A DNA stretch of 64,000 nt from DASUNQ01 sp035536455 (GCA_035536455.1 DATLOC010000010.1:67239-131238); one strand, 5' to 3'. Shown: positions 52,162 to 61,467, numbered from the stretch's first letter. A program made the numbers and translations. The notes: generated from the sequence alone by a model not told the origin.

Positions 52162-52908
52162 GTGTCCGAGCTGAGCTCCGCCCAGATCCGCGAGCTCGTC
52201 GCGTCAGTTCCCCACTGGCACCACATCTTCGCTTTCCCGCAGGGAATCACTACGCCGGGTGCCTACGACCCCCGCGACCTCTTCTCCCGCCTCCGTTTCC
52301 CCGATCTCAGTGGCAAGCGAGTGCTCGACGTGGGGACCCGCGACGGGTTTTTTGCATTCGAGTGCGAGCGCCGCGGCGCCCATGTGGTGGCTCTCGATCA
52401 CGTGGACGCGGAGAAGACCGGCTTCGCGGTGGCCCGGCGCATTCTCGGGTCGCAGGTAGAGTACGTTCGCGCCAACGTCTACGACCTGACGCCGGAGGAG
52501 TTCGGCCACTTCGACGTGATCCTCTTCCTCGGCGTCCTCTATCACCTGCGCCACCCGCTGCTCGCGCTCGACCGGCTGCGCGCTATGGCGAAGAACCTGC
52601 TGATCGTCGAGTCCCTGGTGTGCGACTCGAGCTTCTTTGTCGGCTACGGCGAGGCGAGGCCCCTGGCCTCCTTCGCTCCTGAGCTAGCGGACCTGCCGCT
52701 GGCCCAGTTCCTGGTCGCTAACCGTTTCCACCCCGACTGGACCAACAAGTGGTCCCCGAACGTGGCCTGTCTCAAGGCGCTGCTCGAAGATGCCCTCTTC
52801 GCGCCCACCGCGGTCGAGGTGTGGGGAGAACGGGCTCTGGTGCACGCCCGCGTCGCCGAGGACCCCGGTCTCAGCCGGCGCGCACAGCTCGACGCGGGAC
52901 TCGCATGA
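52162..52908 (+). CDS. CmoB-like SAM-dependent methyltransferase
   Basis: 248 aa from a GTG. The order of motifs (WHHIFAFPQGITTPGAYDPR, VLDVGTRDGFFAFECERRGA, ALDHVD, VILFLGVLYHLRHPLLALDR) matches the DUF1698/CmoB-type fold, seen both in tRNA U34 enzymes and in glycan methylation. Context argues for the latter. It ends by overlapping the ATG of the FG-GAP gene (ATGA). No Shine-Dalgarno is visible. Confidence 0.83.
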   Translation: MSELSSAQIRELVASVPHWHHIFAFPQGITTPGAYDPRDLFSRLRFPDLSGKRVLDVGTRDGFFAFECERRGAHVVALDHVDAEKTGFAVARRILGSQVEYVRANVYDLTPEEFGHFDVILFLGVLYHLRHPLLALDRLRAMAKNLLIVESLVCDSSFFVGYGEARPLASFAPELADLPLAQFLVANRFHPDWTNKWSPNVACLKALLEDALFAPTAVEVWGERALVHARVAEDPGLSRRAQLDAGLA

Positions 52909-53882
52909 CACGAGGCATGATCGACCGGGTGTTCGCCAGGTCGGCTCAAGCCCTCCTCCTGCTGGGGGTCTGCAGCGCGCTCCTCCTCACCGGCTGCGGT
53001 CGCCGGACTGAGGACGCCGCCGTGAAAAGAACCGCCTCACCCGCGGATTTCGACGGCGACAAGGTCTCCGACTGGTTCATCTACCGGAGCGGTGGCTGGG
53101 TGTACTACGGACCCTCTACAGGGACGGATGCCCTGCCCGCGGTGAGGACTGAAGCGCCCGACTCGAACTGCATCCCCGCTCCGGCCGACTACGACGGTGA
53201 CGGCAAGATCGATCTCTCGCAACAGTGCGGGGGAGTCTGGCACTTCTACGATGCGGACGGCACTTATCGCAAGGGCATTTGGACGGGAGGGCTGCCGGGG
53301 GACCTCCCCGTCCCTGCCGATTACGACGGCGACGGCGATGCCGACATCGTGGTCTTCCGCGCCGGCTCCTGGATGTTTTATGACTTCGCGAGCGGCACCT
53401 GCACGCGCGGCCTCTGGACCGGTCCGGGAGCCGGGGGCATACCCATTCCCATGGACTACGACGGGGACGGACGCGCCGACTTCACGGTCTACCAGAACGG
53501 CGCTTGGCATTTCTACAACGACGACGGCACCCACGACAAAGGAATCTGGACGGGCGGCGTCGCTGGGGACGTGCCGGTACCCGGGGATTACCACGGCGTC
53601 GGCCGGGAGGAAGTGGTGATCTTCCGTGGCGGATCCTGGCTGTTCTATAGCCTGGAAACACAGAAGCAAACTTCAGACAGCGTATGGACCGGCGCCAACG
53701 CTTCTCCCGACACACCGTTGCAGCCGGCTCCCCTGGACCTCGACGGCGATGGCACGCTGGAGTTCACCGTCTATGCCGGAGGACCCTGGCACTTCTACGA
53801 GGATGACGGCACGTATCGCAAAGGTGTTTGGACCGGCGGCGTGGCCAACGACCAGCCGATTTCCCGGCGCCAGCTCCCTTAA
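52905..53882 (+). CDS. FG-GAP/VCBS repeat lipoprotein
   Basis: 325 aa. Lipoprotein signal with the lipobox LLLTGC. The mature part has six propeller-like units, each with a Ca-binding-like D-x-DGDG motif (DFDGDKVSDW, DYDGDGKIDL, DYDGDGDADI, DYDGDGRADF, a degenerate DYHGVGREEV, DLDGDGTLEF) and a following G-x-WxFY strand. Surface exposed; role unknown. The ATG overlaps the previous stop, and the stop overlaps that of the next convergent gene (TTAA). Confidence 0.88.
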   Translation: MTRGMIDRVFARSAQALLLLGVCSALLLTGCGRRTEDAAVKRTASPADFDGDKVSDWFIYRSGGWVYYGPSTGTDALPAVRTEAPDSNCIPAPADYDGDGKIDLSQQCGGVWHFYDADGTYRKGIWTGGLPGDLPVPADYDGDGDADIVVFRAGSWMFYDFASGTCTRGLWTGPGAGGIPIPMDYDGDGRADFTVYQNGAWHFYNDDGTHDKGIWTGGVAGDVPVPGDYHGVGREEVVIFRGGSWLFYSLETQKQTSDSVWTGANASPDTPLQPAPLDLDGDGTLEFTVYAGGPWHFYEDDGTYRKGVWTGGVANDQPISRRQLP

Positions 53883-56260
53883 CCGCACCCGTTCTGCCGC
53901 GTACGTTCCCAACCGATGACATCGACGCGCGATGCCAAGTGAGGCGTCCCCTTTTCGCCGAACCAAGCGACTAGCTCCTGGAGCAGATCGAGCTGGAGGT
54001 CGTAGCTACCCGGAATGACTGGCGTGATGACACGTGCCACCAGGGTGATCGACTCGCCAGGGGAGAGGCGTCGTGGGAGGTCGATCCGGTTGCCCTTACT
54101 TCCGATCATCCGGCCTTCCCGCTCCCACCAATACCCAAGCCGTATCGCGTAGCGCCCGTCGGCGCCGGTCGAGGCGCGGTTGGGCCAGACGTGCGTCCCG
54201 GCGTTCTTGATCGTCACCAGGACCGGGACTACCTCCCCCGCCGCGACGCGTCCCGGGATCTTGGAATGAAGCCACGTCAGCTGGAAGGCGCTGTCGGGGA
54301 GAGGCCCGAGCGGCTCCACCTGAGCGCGCGACTTGACCGGTGAAGCGAGCGCAAGCTCCTCCACGAGAGCCGACACCCTCGCGCCGAGGAGCGCCAGGTC
54401 GTAGCGCTCGCAGACGTGACGGCGCGCCTCCTCGCCGAGCGCCGCGCGCACCGACTCGTCGTCGAGGAGAGCCTCGATCTCACGTTCCATCGCCGGCAGG
54501 TCGAGATAGGGGACCACGCGTCCCGCCTCGCGGCAGAACTCCGGGGCTCCTCCCGCCCGGTCGAAGCAGAGGGCAGGCTTGCCGAGCGCGGCCGCCTCCA
54601 GCAAGACGAGCGGGAAAGGGTCCTCGCGTGAGGTCAGGAGGAAGAGGTCGGCGGCGTCGATTACCGGGAGCGGATCAACGCGCTCGCCCAGGAAGAAAAT
54701 CCGCGGCGGGTGCCCGAGCTTGGCCAGGTCATGGTTCAGCCGCAGCTCCTCGATGGACGAGGAGGTCCCCCCTACCCAAGCGAAGGCGACATCGGGGCGG
54801 CGGGCGGTAAGGACGTGCCCCACTTGGATGAAGAGATCCGTCCCCTTCCGCCAGTCTGCCGTCCCCGCCCCGACGACGATCCGCGTTTCCGGAGTGAGCC
54901 CCAGCTCGGCTTTGAGCGCGCGGGCGTGTTCGGGTGTCGAGCGCGCGGCGAGCGCCGCCGTGTCGACCGCCTCGTGGAAGACCACCACTTTCTCTGCGGG
55001 GATACCCTCGTTCTCGACGAGGTTCGAACGAACCGCCTCCGAGCAGGCGACGAAGCGCGAGGTGCGCCGTGCCTGCTCGCGGAAAAGCTCCCTGCCGAAG
55101 GCCGAGAGGGCGTACGAGAGCTCATGCACGTGGCTGATGACCGGCAGCTCGTCGTGCCCGAGGCGGGCAAGGAACGAGCCGTTCGTCGCCGTGTTTGCCC
55201 AGACGAGCGAGACGCTGTCGCAGAAGGCGGGATCGAAGAGCGACTCAGTGGTCACGACGGTGTCCCCGACGGCGCGGAACTCCGCTTCGAGCGGCCCCTC
55301 GTCCCGCAGGACGAAGCGAGGCTCGACACAGCCGTGGCTCTTCAGCCAGGTGGCGAGCCTGAGGAGCATGAGCGGCGCGCCGGTGCGCGTCGCCCCGTGA
55401 GAGAGGAAGAGGACCTGCCGCGCGGGCGGCGTCGGGGCCGCGATCGCTCTGAGCGCGGTGCACGCCTCCGAGAACGCCTCGAGCGCCTCGGGGCTCTCTC
55501 CCTCGTCCACCAGGCGACGCGCGACGGCCGCTACTTCCTCCGCCGCGGCGGCGAGCGCCTCGCCGGCGTCCTCTGGCGGCGGGGGCCGCCGCCAATGGCG
55601 CCCCGAGGGAGAGAGAAACGACATGAGGACGCCGCGGGCATCCTCCGGTGAGACGGGAAATGAGAGCTCGAGTGCAGCGGACAGCCTCGAGAGCTCGGCG
55701 ACGCCGTCCTCGAGGAGCCGGTCGAGGCTCGAGAAGGCTCGCGGACGACCGCGCGTTAGGCGCTCGGCCTCCGAGACGTGCCGCTCCCAGAGCGCGAGCG
55801 CCTCGCGCGTCGGGACGGCGCTCCGCACGGCGAGCGAGCGGACCACCTCCCATGGGGATCGAAAGACGAGAGCGAAGCGACGCTCGACGCCGAGATCGTC
55901 GAGAAGCTCTTCCCACAGCGGCAAGAGGACCGAGAGGCGCGGGTCTTTCACTCCCCACAGCGGAACATCCGCGAACTCTCTCCGCAGCACCCCAGCGAGC
56001 CTCTCCCTGGCCGCGCGAGCCTCTGGCCGCTCGCGCCAATCGGCGGGGAGCGGGGCCAGGTCGAGGTGCGAAGCGCCGAGCGCCGCGAGGAGCTCGTCGT
56101 GGATCTCGACCACTTCGCGGAGCTCCCAGAAACCGCGCTCGTTGTCCGGACCAGGGGGGAGCAGAGGCCCGCCGAACGAGACTCCCAAGTGATGGAGCGC
56201 CCCCGCCAGCGCGGAGGTGCCGCTCCGGTGCATCCCCAGGACAATGACAGCGATGCCCAT
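53879..56260 (-). CDS. Sulfotransferase-GT4-Ig-like fusion protein
   Basis: 793 aa from ATG 56260 (an upstream ATG at 56317 would add 19 residues). The N-terminal sulfotransferase has the PAPS 5'-loop VIVLGMHRSGTSALAGALHH and LWGVKDPRLSVLLPLW. The GT4 domain (about 280-640) has RQVLFLSHGATRTGAPLMLL, RIVVGAGTADWRKGTDLFIQ, LLTSREDPFPLVLLEAAALG. The last 130 residues look like an Ig-like domain (VPVLVTIKNAGTHVWP, GSYDLQLDLLQELVAWFGEK). Suggests coupled sugar addition and sulfation of a glycan; the activity is inferred. Confidence 0.85.
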   Translation of the reverse strand: MGIAVIVLGMHRSGTSALAGALHHLGVSFGGPLLPPGPDNERGFWELREVVEIHDELLAALGASHLDLAPLPADWRERPEARAARERLAGVLRREFADVPLWGVKDPRLSVLLPLWEELLDDLGVERRFALVFRSPWEVVRSLAVRSAVPTREALALWERHVSEAERLTRGRPRAFSSLDRLLEDGVAELSRLSAALELSFPVSPEDARGVLMSFLSPSGRHWRRPPPPEDAGEALAAAAEEVAAVARRLVDEGESPEALEAFSEACTALRAIAAPTPPARQVLFLSHGATRTGAPLMLLRLATWLKSHGCVEPRFVLRDEGPLEAEFRAVGDTVVTTESLFDPAFCDSVSLVWANTATNGSFLARLGHDELPVISHVHELSYALSAFGRELFREQARRTSRFVACSEAVRSNLVENEGIPAEKVVVFHEAVDTAALAARSTPEHARALKAELGLTPETRIVVGAGTADWRKGTDLFIQVGHVLTARRPDVAFAWVGGTSSSIEELRLNHDLAKLGHPPRIFFLGERVDPLPVIDAADLFLLTSREDPFPLVLLEAAALGKPALCFDRAGGAPEFCREAGRVVPYLDLPAMEREIEALLDDESVRAALGEEARRHVCERYDLALLGARVSALVEELALASPVKSRAQVEPLGPLPDSAFQLTWLHSKIPGRVAAGEVVPVLVTIKNAGTHVWPNRASTGADGRYAIRLGYWWEREGRMIGSKGNRIDLPRRLSPGESITLVARVITPVIPGSYDLQLDLLQELVAWFGEKGTPHLASRVDVIGWERTRQNGCG

Positions 56261-56377
56261 CGTAGCGTCAGGCCTTGGCTGCGAGGATCTCCAGGGTGCG
56301 CGCTCGTCGCGACCCATCGACGCGGCGCATTCTCGCGCGCCCGCCGCGCCTGGACAAGGTGACCTGCCGCTCTCGCC

Positions 56378-57103
56378 TCAACCCAGCCACCTGCGGCGCA
56401 GCGCCCAGAGGTACCAGCGCAGGTAGTGCGGGAGCCAGGCGAGGAGGCGGAAGCGGCTCTTGCCGGCGCTGCGGTCCCGCCAGGTGGCGGGAACCTCCTC
56501 GACGCGCTCGCCGCCGAAGTGCGCCTTCACCGTGAGCTCCAACGCCAAGCAGAACCCCGCCTTGCTCTCGATGGGCGTGCAGGCGAGGAAGTCGCTGCGG
56601 TAGGCCTTGTAGCTGTTCGTGGGGTCGCGCGTCGGCAGCCCGGCCAAGCGGTGGAGGGTGAGGCCGGCGGCGCGGCTGAGCAGCCCCTTCAACGGGGGTC
56701 CGCCGATCTGCCGGCCGCCCGGCATGTAGCGGCTGGGGGAGACCACCGCCGCTCCCGACTCGGCGCGGGCCACGATCTCTTCCACGATCCGGAAGTCGTC
56801 CGAGAGGTCCGCCATGATGACGACCACGACCGGGGTACGAGCGGCCTGCATCCCGGCCTCGATGGCGTAGCGGGCGCCTCGGCCCAAAGTGTTGTGGACG
56901 AGGCGAACCACCGGCGGCTTGTCGTCCGCGGGCAGGGCGCTGAGGGCCGGCAGCGTCCGGTCCTCCTCCATGTCGTAGCAGACCAGCAGCTCGTAGCCCG
57001 GCGGGAACGACTCGCGGACCGCGCGGCACAGGGGGCCGATGTTCTCGGCTTCGTTGAAGACCGGCACCACCACCGAGTAGCGGAGAGGCGCCGGGTCGCT
57101 CAC
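56378..57103 (-). CDS. GT2 glycosyltransferase, polyprenyl-phosphate type
   Basis: 241 aa from GTG 57103, which overlaps the stop of the methyltransferase (GTGA). The DPM1-like GT2 motifs are YSVVVPVFNEAENIGPLCRA, ELLVCYDMEEDRTLPAL, VVVIMADLSDDFRIVEEIVA and KSRFRLLAWLPHYLRWYLW. The usual DDGSTD is replaced by YDMEED, which is a notable variation. Acts at the inner membrane, probably on undecaprenyl phosphate. Co-transcribed with the methyltransferase. Confidence 0.85.
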   Translation of the reverse strand: MSDPAPLRYSVVVPVFNEAENIGPLCRAVRESFPPGYELLVCYDMEEDRTLPALSALPADDKPPVVRLVHNTLGRGARYAIEAGMQAARTPVVVVIMADLSDDFRIVEEIVARAESGAAVVSPSRYMPGGRQIGGPPLKGLLSRAAGLTLHRLAGLPTRDPTNSYKAYRSDFLACTPIESKAGFCLALELTVKAHFGGERVEEVPATWRDRSAGKSRFRLLAWLPHYLRWYLWALRRRWLG

Positions 57104-57861
57104 GGCTTGCGGCCCCAGGTGACCGCGAAGCTGCCGAACCAGCGACCCAGCCCGACCGCTTCCCACAGCCGGTCGGCCCGGTTGTAGAGCGACAGCAGCG
57201 CATTGAAGCCCCTGGGGGCCACCGCGCGGTAGGGCAGGTCCGATTGGCAACGCTGGCCGATCGCGCCGTAGCCCGCCGCCGAGAAATCCTCGCGCAGCGC
57301 CCGCGGCAGCAGGGGCCGCTCGTCGGGGCTCACCCCTTCGGCGCGATAGAACGGGCTCTTCGGATGCCGGAAGAGCAGCATGGCAGGATGCAGGAGGTTG
57401 GGATCGAAGGCGAAGACTAAACCACCCGGCCGCAGTACGCGCGCCGCTTCGGCGAGGGCCCTCCGGCGATCGGCGATGTGGTGGAGCACGCTGCTGAAGG
57501 CGACGACGTCGAAGCTCTCGTCGTGAAAGGGAAGGCGGAGCGCGTCGCCCTGGAGCCACGACGAGTCGAGAAAACGGCGGCGGGCAAGGCGCAGGGCGCC
57601 GAGAGAGAGGTCGATGCCGGCGTAGCGCGAGCAGCGGTCGACGTAGGTACGCCGCGATCGACCCGTGCCGCAGCCGACGTCGAGGACGCTCAGGCCGATC
57701 TCGGGGGCGACGGCGGCGAAGCGGCTCGCCAAGGTCTGCCAGCCGCGGTCGGTGAAGGGGTTGAAGTCGCCGCTCGCTTCGACGATGCGGTCGAAATGGC
57801 GGCCCTCGCGCCGGGCGGCCGACGAGCGGTTACCGCCTTCTGCTGTCGGGGGTGGGCACAA
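57100..57861 (-). CDS. SAM-dependent methyltransferase
   Basis: 253 aa from TTG 57861; a TTG at 57900 is possible but would touch the divergent gene's ATG. Motif I is SVLDVGCGTGRSRRTYVDRC, then GIDLSLGALRLARRR, DVVAFSSVLHHIADRRRAL and GGLVFAFDPNLLHPAMLL. Methyltransf_11 family, likely a glycan or lipid modifier. TATAGG lies about 9 nt before the TTG. Confidence 0.78.
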   Translation of the reverse strand: MCPPPTAEGGNRSSAARREGRHFDRIVEASGDFNPFTDRGWQTLASRFAAVAPEIGLSVLDVGCGTGRSRRTYVDRCSRYAGIDLSLGALRLARRRFLDSSWLQGDALRLPFHDESFDVVAFSSVLHHIADRRRALAEAARVLRPGGLVFAFDPNLLHPAMLLFRHPKSPFYRAEGVSPDERPLLPRALREDFSAAGYGAIGQRCQSDLPYRAVAPRGFNALLSLYNRADRLWEAVGLGRWFGSFAVTWGRKP

Positions 57862-57899
57862 ACCGCAACTCCTATACCATCCGCCCGCCGGCAAGCGCA

Positions 57900-58856
57900 A
57901 TGCTCTTCCTCCGCAAGCGCCCCACGCTCGAGGTCCACGTCCCGGTGAGTCCCACCCGGACGTTCCTCAACATGGCGCACTACCTGACGCGCTCGCTGCG
58001 CGCCCGCGGGGGCCGCTACCGCGACGCGCCGGTCGTCCTGACCGTCGGCGCGGAAAGGCGCGATCCCGACCTCGCTCGCAACCACCCCTGGATGGCCGCC
58101 AACGGCGTCGAGGTCCGCTGGATCGACGAGGCGCTGTTCGCGCGCGAAACCTGGTATGCCACCGCGTGCGAGCGCTTCCGCTACGAGTTCAAGAGTGATG
58201 TAGTGCTGGCGCTGGACGCCGATACCCTGATCGCCGGCCCTCTCGATGAGCTGGTCGAAGAGGCCCAGCGGACGGGGGCGGTGTGCGGCGTCGTGGCGCA
58301 CGTGCCGCCGCTATCGACTCGCGAGCAGTGGCAGACGATCTATCGCGCCTGCGGCCTGGGCGAGCTCGAGACCCCCTGCGAGCACACCGGCTGGGGCTAC
58401 ATGTTCCAGAACGAGTCGCTGCGCCATTGCCCGCCGTACTTCAACCTCGGCGTGCTGGCCGCCTCGGCGCCGGCGATGCGGGACATCGGCAGCGCTATCT
58501 ACGAGCTGATGGCGGCCGTCGACGCCGTCCACCGCACGAGCTTCCGCGTCCAGTTGGCGGTCTCGCTCGCGGTGACGCGGTTCGGTCTGCCCTTCCGCGC
58601 CCTGCCCTTTCGTTGGAACTTCGTCAACGATCCCCTGCTCGAGGCGCTCCATGCCGCGGAGCTGGGGGACGTCCGCATCATCCATCTCTTGCGCAAGCAT
58701 CAGGTCGACAAGGAGGAGCTCTACTCCAGCCTGGACAACGTCGAGGCGATGCTCGCCCGCACCGATCTGCGGGTGATCAACGCGCTCGCCCAGCGATTGC
58801 TCGGCGAGATCCACCCGCGGGTCAAGGCCGAGGACGCCGCCCGGCCCGGCGCATGA
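57900..58856 (+). CDS. GT-A type glycosyltransferase
   Basis: 318 aa. Contains LEVHVPVSPTRTFLNMAHYL, a DxD motif (DVVLALDADTLIAGPLDELV), and EHTGWGYMFQNESLRHCPPY, PYFNLGVLAASAPAM. This is a GT-A fold similar to GT8-like enzymes; the sugar is unknown. ATG 57900 has no Shine-Dalgarno; a GTG at 57852 is the alternative. It overlaps the aminotransferase ATG by ATGA. Confidence 0.8.
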   Translation: MLFLRKRPTLEVHVPVSPTRTFLNMAHYLTRSLRARGGRYRDAPVVLTVGAERRDPDLARNHPWMAANGVEVRWIDEALFARETWYATACERFRYEFKSDVVLALDADTLIAGPLDELVEEAQRTGAVCGVVAHVPPLSTREQWQTIYRACGLGELETPCEHTGWGYMFQNESLRHCPPYFNLGVLAASAPAMRDIGSAIYELMAAVDAVHRTSFRVQLAVSLAVTRFGLPFRALPFRWNFVNDPLLEALHAAELGDVRIIHLLRKHQVDKEELYSSLDNVEAMLARTDLRVINALAQRLLGEIHPRVKAEDAARPGA

Positions 58857-59896
58857 TCGCCTTCGTCGAGGCCAAGCGTCCGGACTACGAGCACGTCCGG
58901 GACCTGCTCGCGCGCAGTGAGGCGAGCGGTGTGTGGTCGAACTTCGGCCCCCTGTCCCTGCAGCTCGAAGAGACCGTGACGGAGCTGTTGGCCCTACCGC
59001 GCGACCGCCGGGTGGTGGCCTGCGCCAGCGGCACCGCGGCCCTCCACGGCCTCGTTCAACTCTACGAGCACCTCGCCGGGCGTCCGCTGCGCTGGGTCGT
59101 CTCGGCCTTCACCTTCTACGCCCAACGGCAGGGTCCGCTCGCCGCCGCGCGGGTGCTCGACTGCGACGCACAGGGGTTCCTCGATCTCGATGCGCTCGCC
59201 GCCCTGTCCACCGACTCGTACGACGGCATCGTGGTGACCAACCTGTTCGGGACGGCGGCCCACGTCGAACGCTACGAGGACCTCGCGGCGCGCGCCGGCA
59301 AGGTCCTCCTCTTCGACTCGGCCACCTGCTTCGGCTCGCGGCACCCCGGCAGGCCCTTCGGCACCCTCGGCGCGGGGGAGCTCTTCAGCTTCCATCACAC
59401 CAAGCCTTGCGGCTTCGGTGAGGGAGGGTGCGCCGTGGTGCCTGCCGAGCTCGAGGACACGTTCCGCTCGCTGATCAATTTCGGGCTCTACCGGGGGATC
59501 GACACCGGCGCGCGATCGAGCAATGGCAAGATGTCCGACGTGGCCGCCGCCTTCATCCTCGACCGGCTCTCTCGTCGCGACGCGATCCGCACGGCCCACC
59601 TGCAGCAGTTCCGGCGTTTGGCCGGCATTGCCCGCGCTCTCGGCCTCGAGCTCCTCGTCGACGGCGGGAACGAGGGGTCGTTTCCGAGCCTCGTGGCGGT
59701 CCTCTTTCCCCATCCGGTGGGGCTCGAGCGGCTGTCAGGCGGCCCGCTGGTCGTTCACAAGTACTACCGGTCGGTGGCGTCCCGGCCTCGAGCCGACGCG
59801 CTCTACGCGCACGTGGTGTGCTTTCCGTGCCATAGCGGCGTGGTCCAGGTCCCGGACGACGAGCTGCTCACGGCCTTGAGTGTCTTGGCTCAATAA
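58853..59896 (+). CDS. DegT/DnrJ-type sugar aminotransferase
   Basis: 347 aa. PLP enzyme making amino sugars for the surface glycan. The N-terminus is VWSNFGPLSLQLEETVTEL, then ACASGTAALHGL, GIVVTNLFGTAAHVERYED, LLFDSATCFGSRHPG, and the PLP lysine in FSFHHTKPCGFGEGGCAVV. The family normally aminates a ketosugar nucleotide. Translation is coupled to the previous gene by a 4-nt overlap. Confidence 0.86.
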   Translation: MIAFVEAKRPDYEHVRDLLARSEASGVWSNFGPLSLQLEETVTELLALPRDRRVVACASGTAALHGLVQLYEHLAGRPLRWVVSAFTFYAQRQGPLAAARVLDCDAQGFLDLDALAALSTDSYDGIVVTNLFGTAAHVERYEDLAARAGKVLLFDSATCFGSRHPGRPFGTLGAGELFSFHHTKPCGFGEGGCAVVPAELEDTFRSLINFGLYRGIDTGARSSNGKMSDVAAAFILDRLSRRDAIRTAHLQQFRRLAGIARALGLELLVDGGNEGSFPSLVAVLFPHPVGLERLSGGPLVVHKYYRSVASRPRADALYAHVVCFPCHSGVVQVPDDELLTALSVLAQ

Positions 59897-59909
59897 CGGA
59901 GGGATGGGT

Positions 59910-60473
59910 ATGGGAACGCTCTCTGCCGATCAGATTGCCCAGCTCGGTCTCGCCGGCGTAGGTACCGACGTCGCGATCAGCGATCGCTGCTCGATCTACG
60001 GCGCCGGCTCGATCAGCATCGGAGACCACGTGCGGATCGACGACTTCGCCATCCTCACCGCGCGCGAGCCGGTGGCCATCGGCTCTTACGTCCACATCTC
60101 CGCGTTCGCCTTCCTGAGCGGTCCGTTCGGCCTCGTCATCGAAGACTTCGTCAACGTCGGGCCGCGGGCCGCGCTGCTCTCGGGAAACGACGACTTCTCG
60201 GGTCAATGGCTTCCCGGCCCGGTCGTCCCGGAGGAGCTGCGCAACGTACAGGGAGGTTGCATCCACCTCGAGCGGCACACCATCGTGGGGACGCATAGCG
60301 TCGTCCTCCGCGGGGTGAGCTTCGGCGAAGGGGCGGTCGTTGGTGCCCTCTCGCTGGTCAAGGAGTCGCTCGCCCCTTGGGGAATCTATGGCGGGATTCC
60401 TGCGCGGCTAATCCGACCGCGTGGCCGCGGACCTCGAGAGCTTGCGGCTCGCCTCACCACAGGATCGGCCTAG
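59910..60473 (+). CDS. Hexapeptide acyltransferase
   Basis: 187 aa with many left-handed beta-helix hexapeptides ([LIV]G-x4): VGTDVAISDRCSIYGAGSIS, IGDHVRIDDFAILTAREPVA, IGSYVHISAFAFLSG and FGEGAVVGALSLVKESLAPW. GIYGGIPARLIR is the conserved end. The gene after an aminotransferase suggests an N-acetyl (or other) transfer to an amino sugar. I chose the ATG 59910, with GGAGGG 6 nt upstream, over one 6 nt earlier. Confidence 0.86.
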   Translation: MGTLSADQIAQLGLAGVGTDVAISDRCSIYGAGSISIGDHVRIDDFAILTAREPVAIGSYVHISAFAFLSGPFGLVIEDFVNVGPRAALLSGNDDFSGQWLPGPVVPEELRNVQGGCIHLERHTIVGTHSVVLRGVSFGEGAVVGALSLVKESLAPWGIYGGIPARLIRPRGRGPRELAARLTTGSA

Positions 60474-60494
60474 AGGGGTAAGCGGCCGCAGGCT

Positions 60495-60526
60495 CCCTCC
60501 CGGCCTCGTTTCGGAGGCCGGGAGGG
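60495..60526. terminator. 13-bp perfect hairpin between convergent genes
   Basis: CCCTCCCGGCCTC (60495-60507) and GAGGCCGGGAGGG (60514-60526) pair perfectly around a 6-nt loop, between the acyltransferase stop and the beta-helix stop. No T-run on either side. Probably a bidirectional terminator or RNA 3' end shared by both genes. Confidence 0.5.
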
Positions 60527-60549
60527 GATGCGAAACAGCTCGCTTGGCC

Positions 60550-61467
60550 CTACTGCTCGCCGCCCGCGGTGAGGGGCGGGACGATGACGGCGTCGGAGTC
60601 GTTGTTCCCGAACGAGAAGCAGTTGACGCCGGCCGTAGTCACGGCGGTCGTATTGCCGGAGAAACTGCTGCGGCCGACACGGACGGTGCCGTTCGAACAG
60701 ACGATCCCGGTCAAATTGTTGGCTACCGTGCTTCCCTCGATGTTCAGCACCGCGCTGCCGTTGACGACCGAGAAGCCGGCGGCCGAGTTGCCCGCGGCGA
60801 CGCTGTTCTTCACCGAGGCCGTAGAATTGCCTTGATTCTTGAAGCCGAAGACGTTGTGCTCCATCCGAACGTTGTCGAGCGAGGCCTTCACGACGGCGCT
60901 GCCGGTAGGGTTCACGAAGATGCCGCCGCCGGTGCCCTGGCCGTTGTTGCGCACGATCGTGTCCTTGATGTAAACCTGGGTGGTGCCGGCCGCGGTCGTC
61001 GCGATCTCGATCCCCGAGCCGTTGGCCCCGCGGAAATTGTTGACCGTGCACTTCTCGACGTGAAGGGACGCCAGGGCGCCGAGCGCCTTGATGCCCACCA
61101 GGCCCGTGCCCAACCCCTCGATGTCGAGGCCGCGCAGCACCACGTGGCTGGTCGACGTGGCGTTGATGACGATGGCGTTGGTGCCGGACACCAGCACGCC
61201 GGCCTCAAAGCCTTCGCTGGAGATGGTGATCGACTTGGTGATCGTCACCCCGCCGAAGCCACCGGGATCGAGGACGTTGATCTCTCCCGCGGTCGCGGTC
61301 TTCGAGATGGCGCCCGCAAAGGTCTTGCAGGGTGCCGTCCGACTGCAGGGGTTGGCGTCGTCGCCGACGCCCGAGACCCAGGTACGGGTCGCCTGCGCCT
61401 GCGCGGACGCGGGAAGAAGGACCAGAAGGGCCGCGATCGCGGCGAGACACAGCACAGCTCTCTTCAT
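60550..61467 (-). CDS. Secreted right-handed beta-helix protein
   Basis: 305 aa from ATG 61467 (AAAGGAG 9 nt upstream). Signal peptide MKRAVLCLAAIAALLVLLPA, then ATRTWVSGVGDDANPCSRTA and repeated beta-helix coils (ITKSITISSEGFEAGV, HVVLRGLDIEGLGTGLVGIK, NNFRGANGSGIEIATTAAGT, NGSAVLNIEGSTVANN). Family common in several phyla as a pectate-lyase-like or adhesin fold; no catalytic site visible. Its place inside the polysaccharide cluster suggests surface action on the glycan. Confidence 0.85.
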   Translation of the reverse strand: MKRAVLCLAAIAALLVLLPASAQAQATRTWVSGVGDDANPCSRTAPCKTFAGAISKTATAGEINVLDPGGFGGVTITKSITISSEGFEAGVLVSGTNAIVINATSTSHVVLRGLDIEGLGTGLVGIKALGALASLHVEKCTVNNFRGANGSGIEIATTAAGTTQVYIKDTIVRNNGQGTGGGIFVNPTGSAVVKASLDNVRMEHNVFGFKNQGNSTASVKNSVAAGNSAAGFSVVNGSAVLNIEGSTVANNLTGIVCSNGTVRVGRSSFSGNTTAVTTAGVNCFSFGNNDSDAVIVPPLTAGGEQ

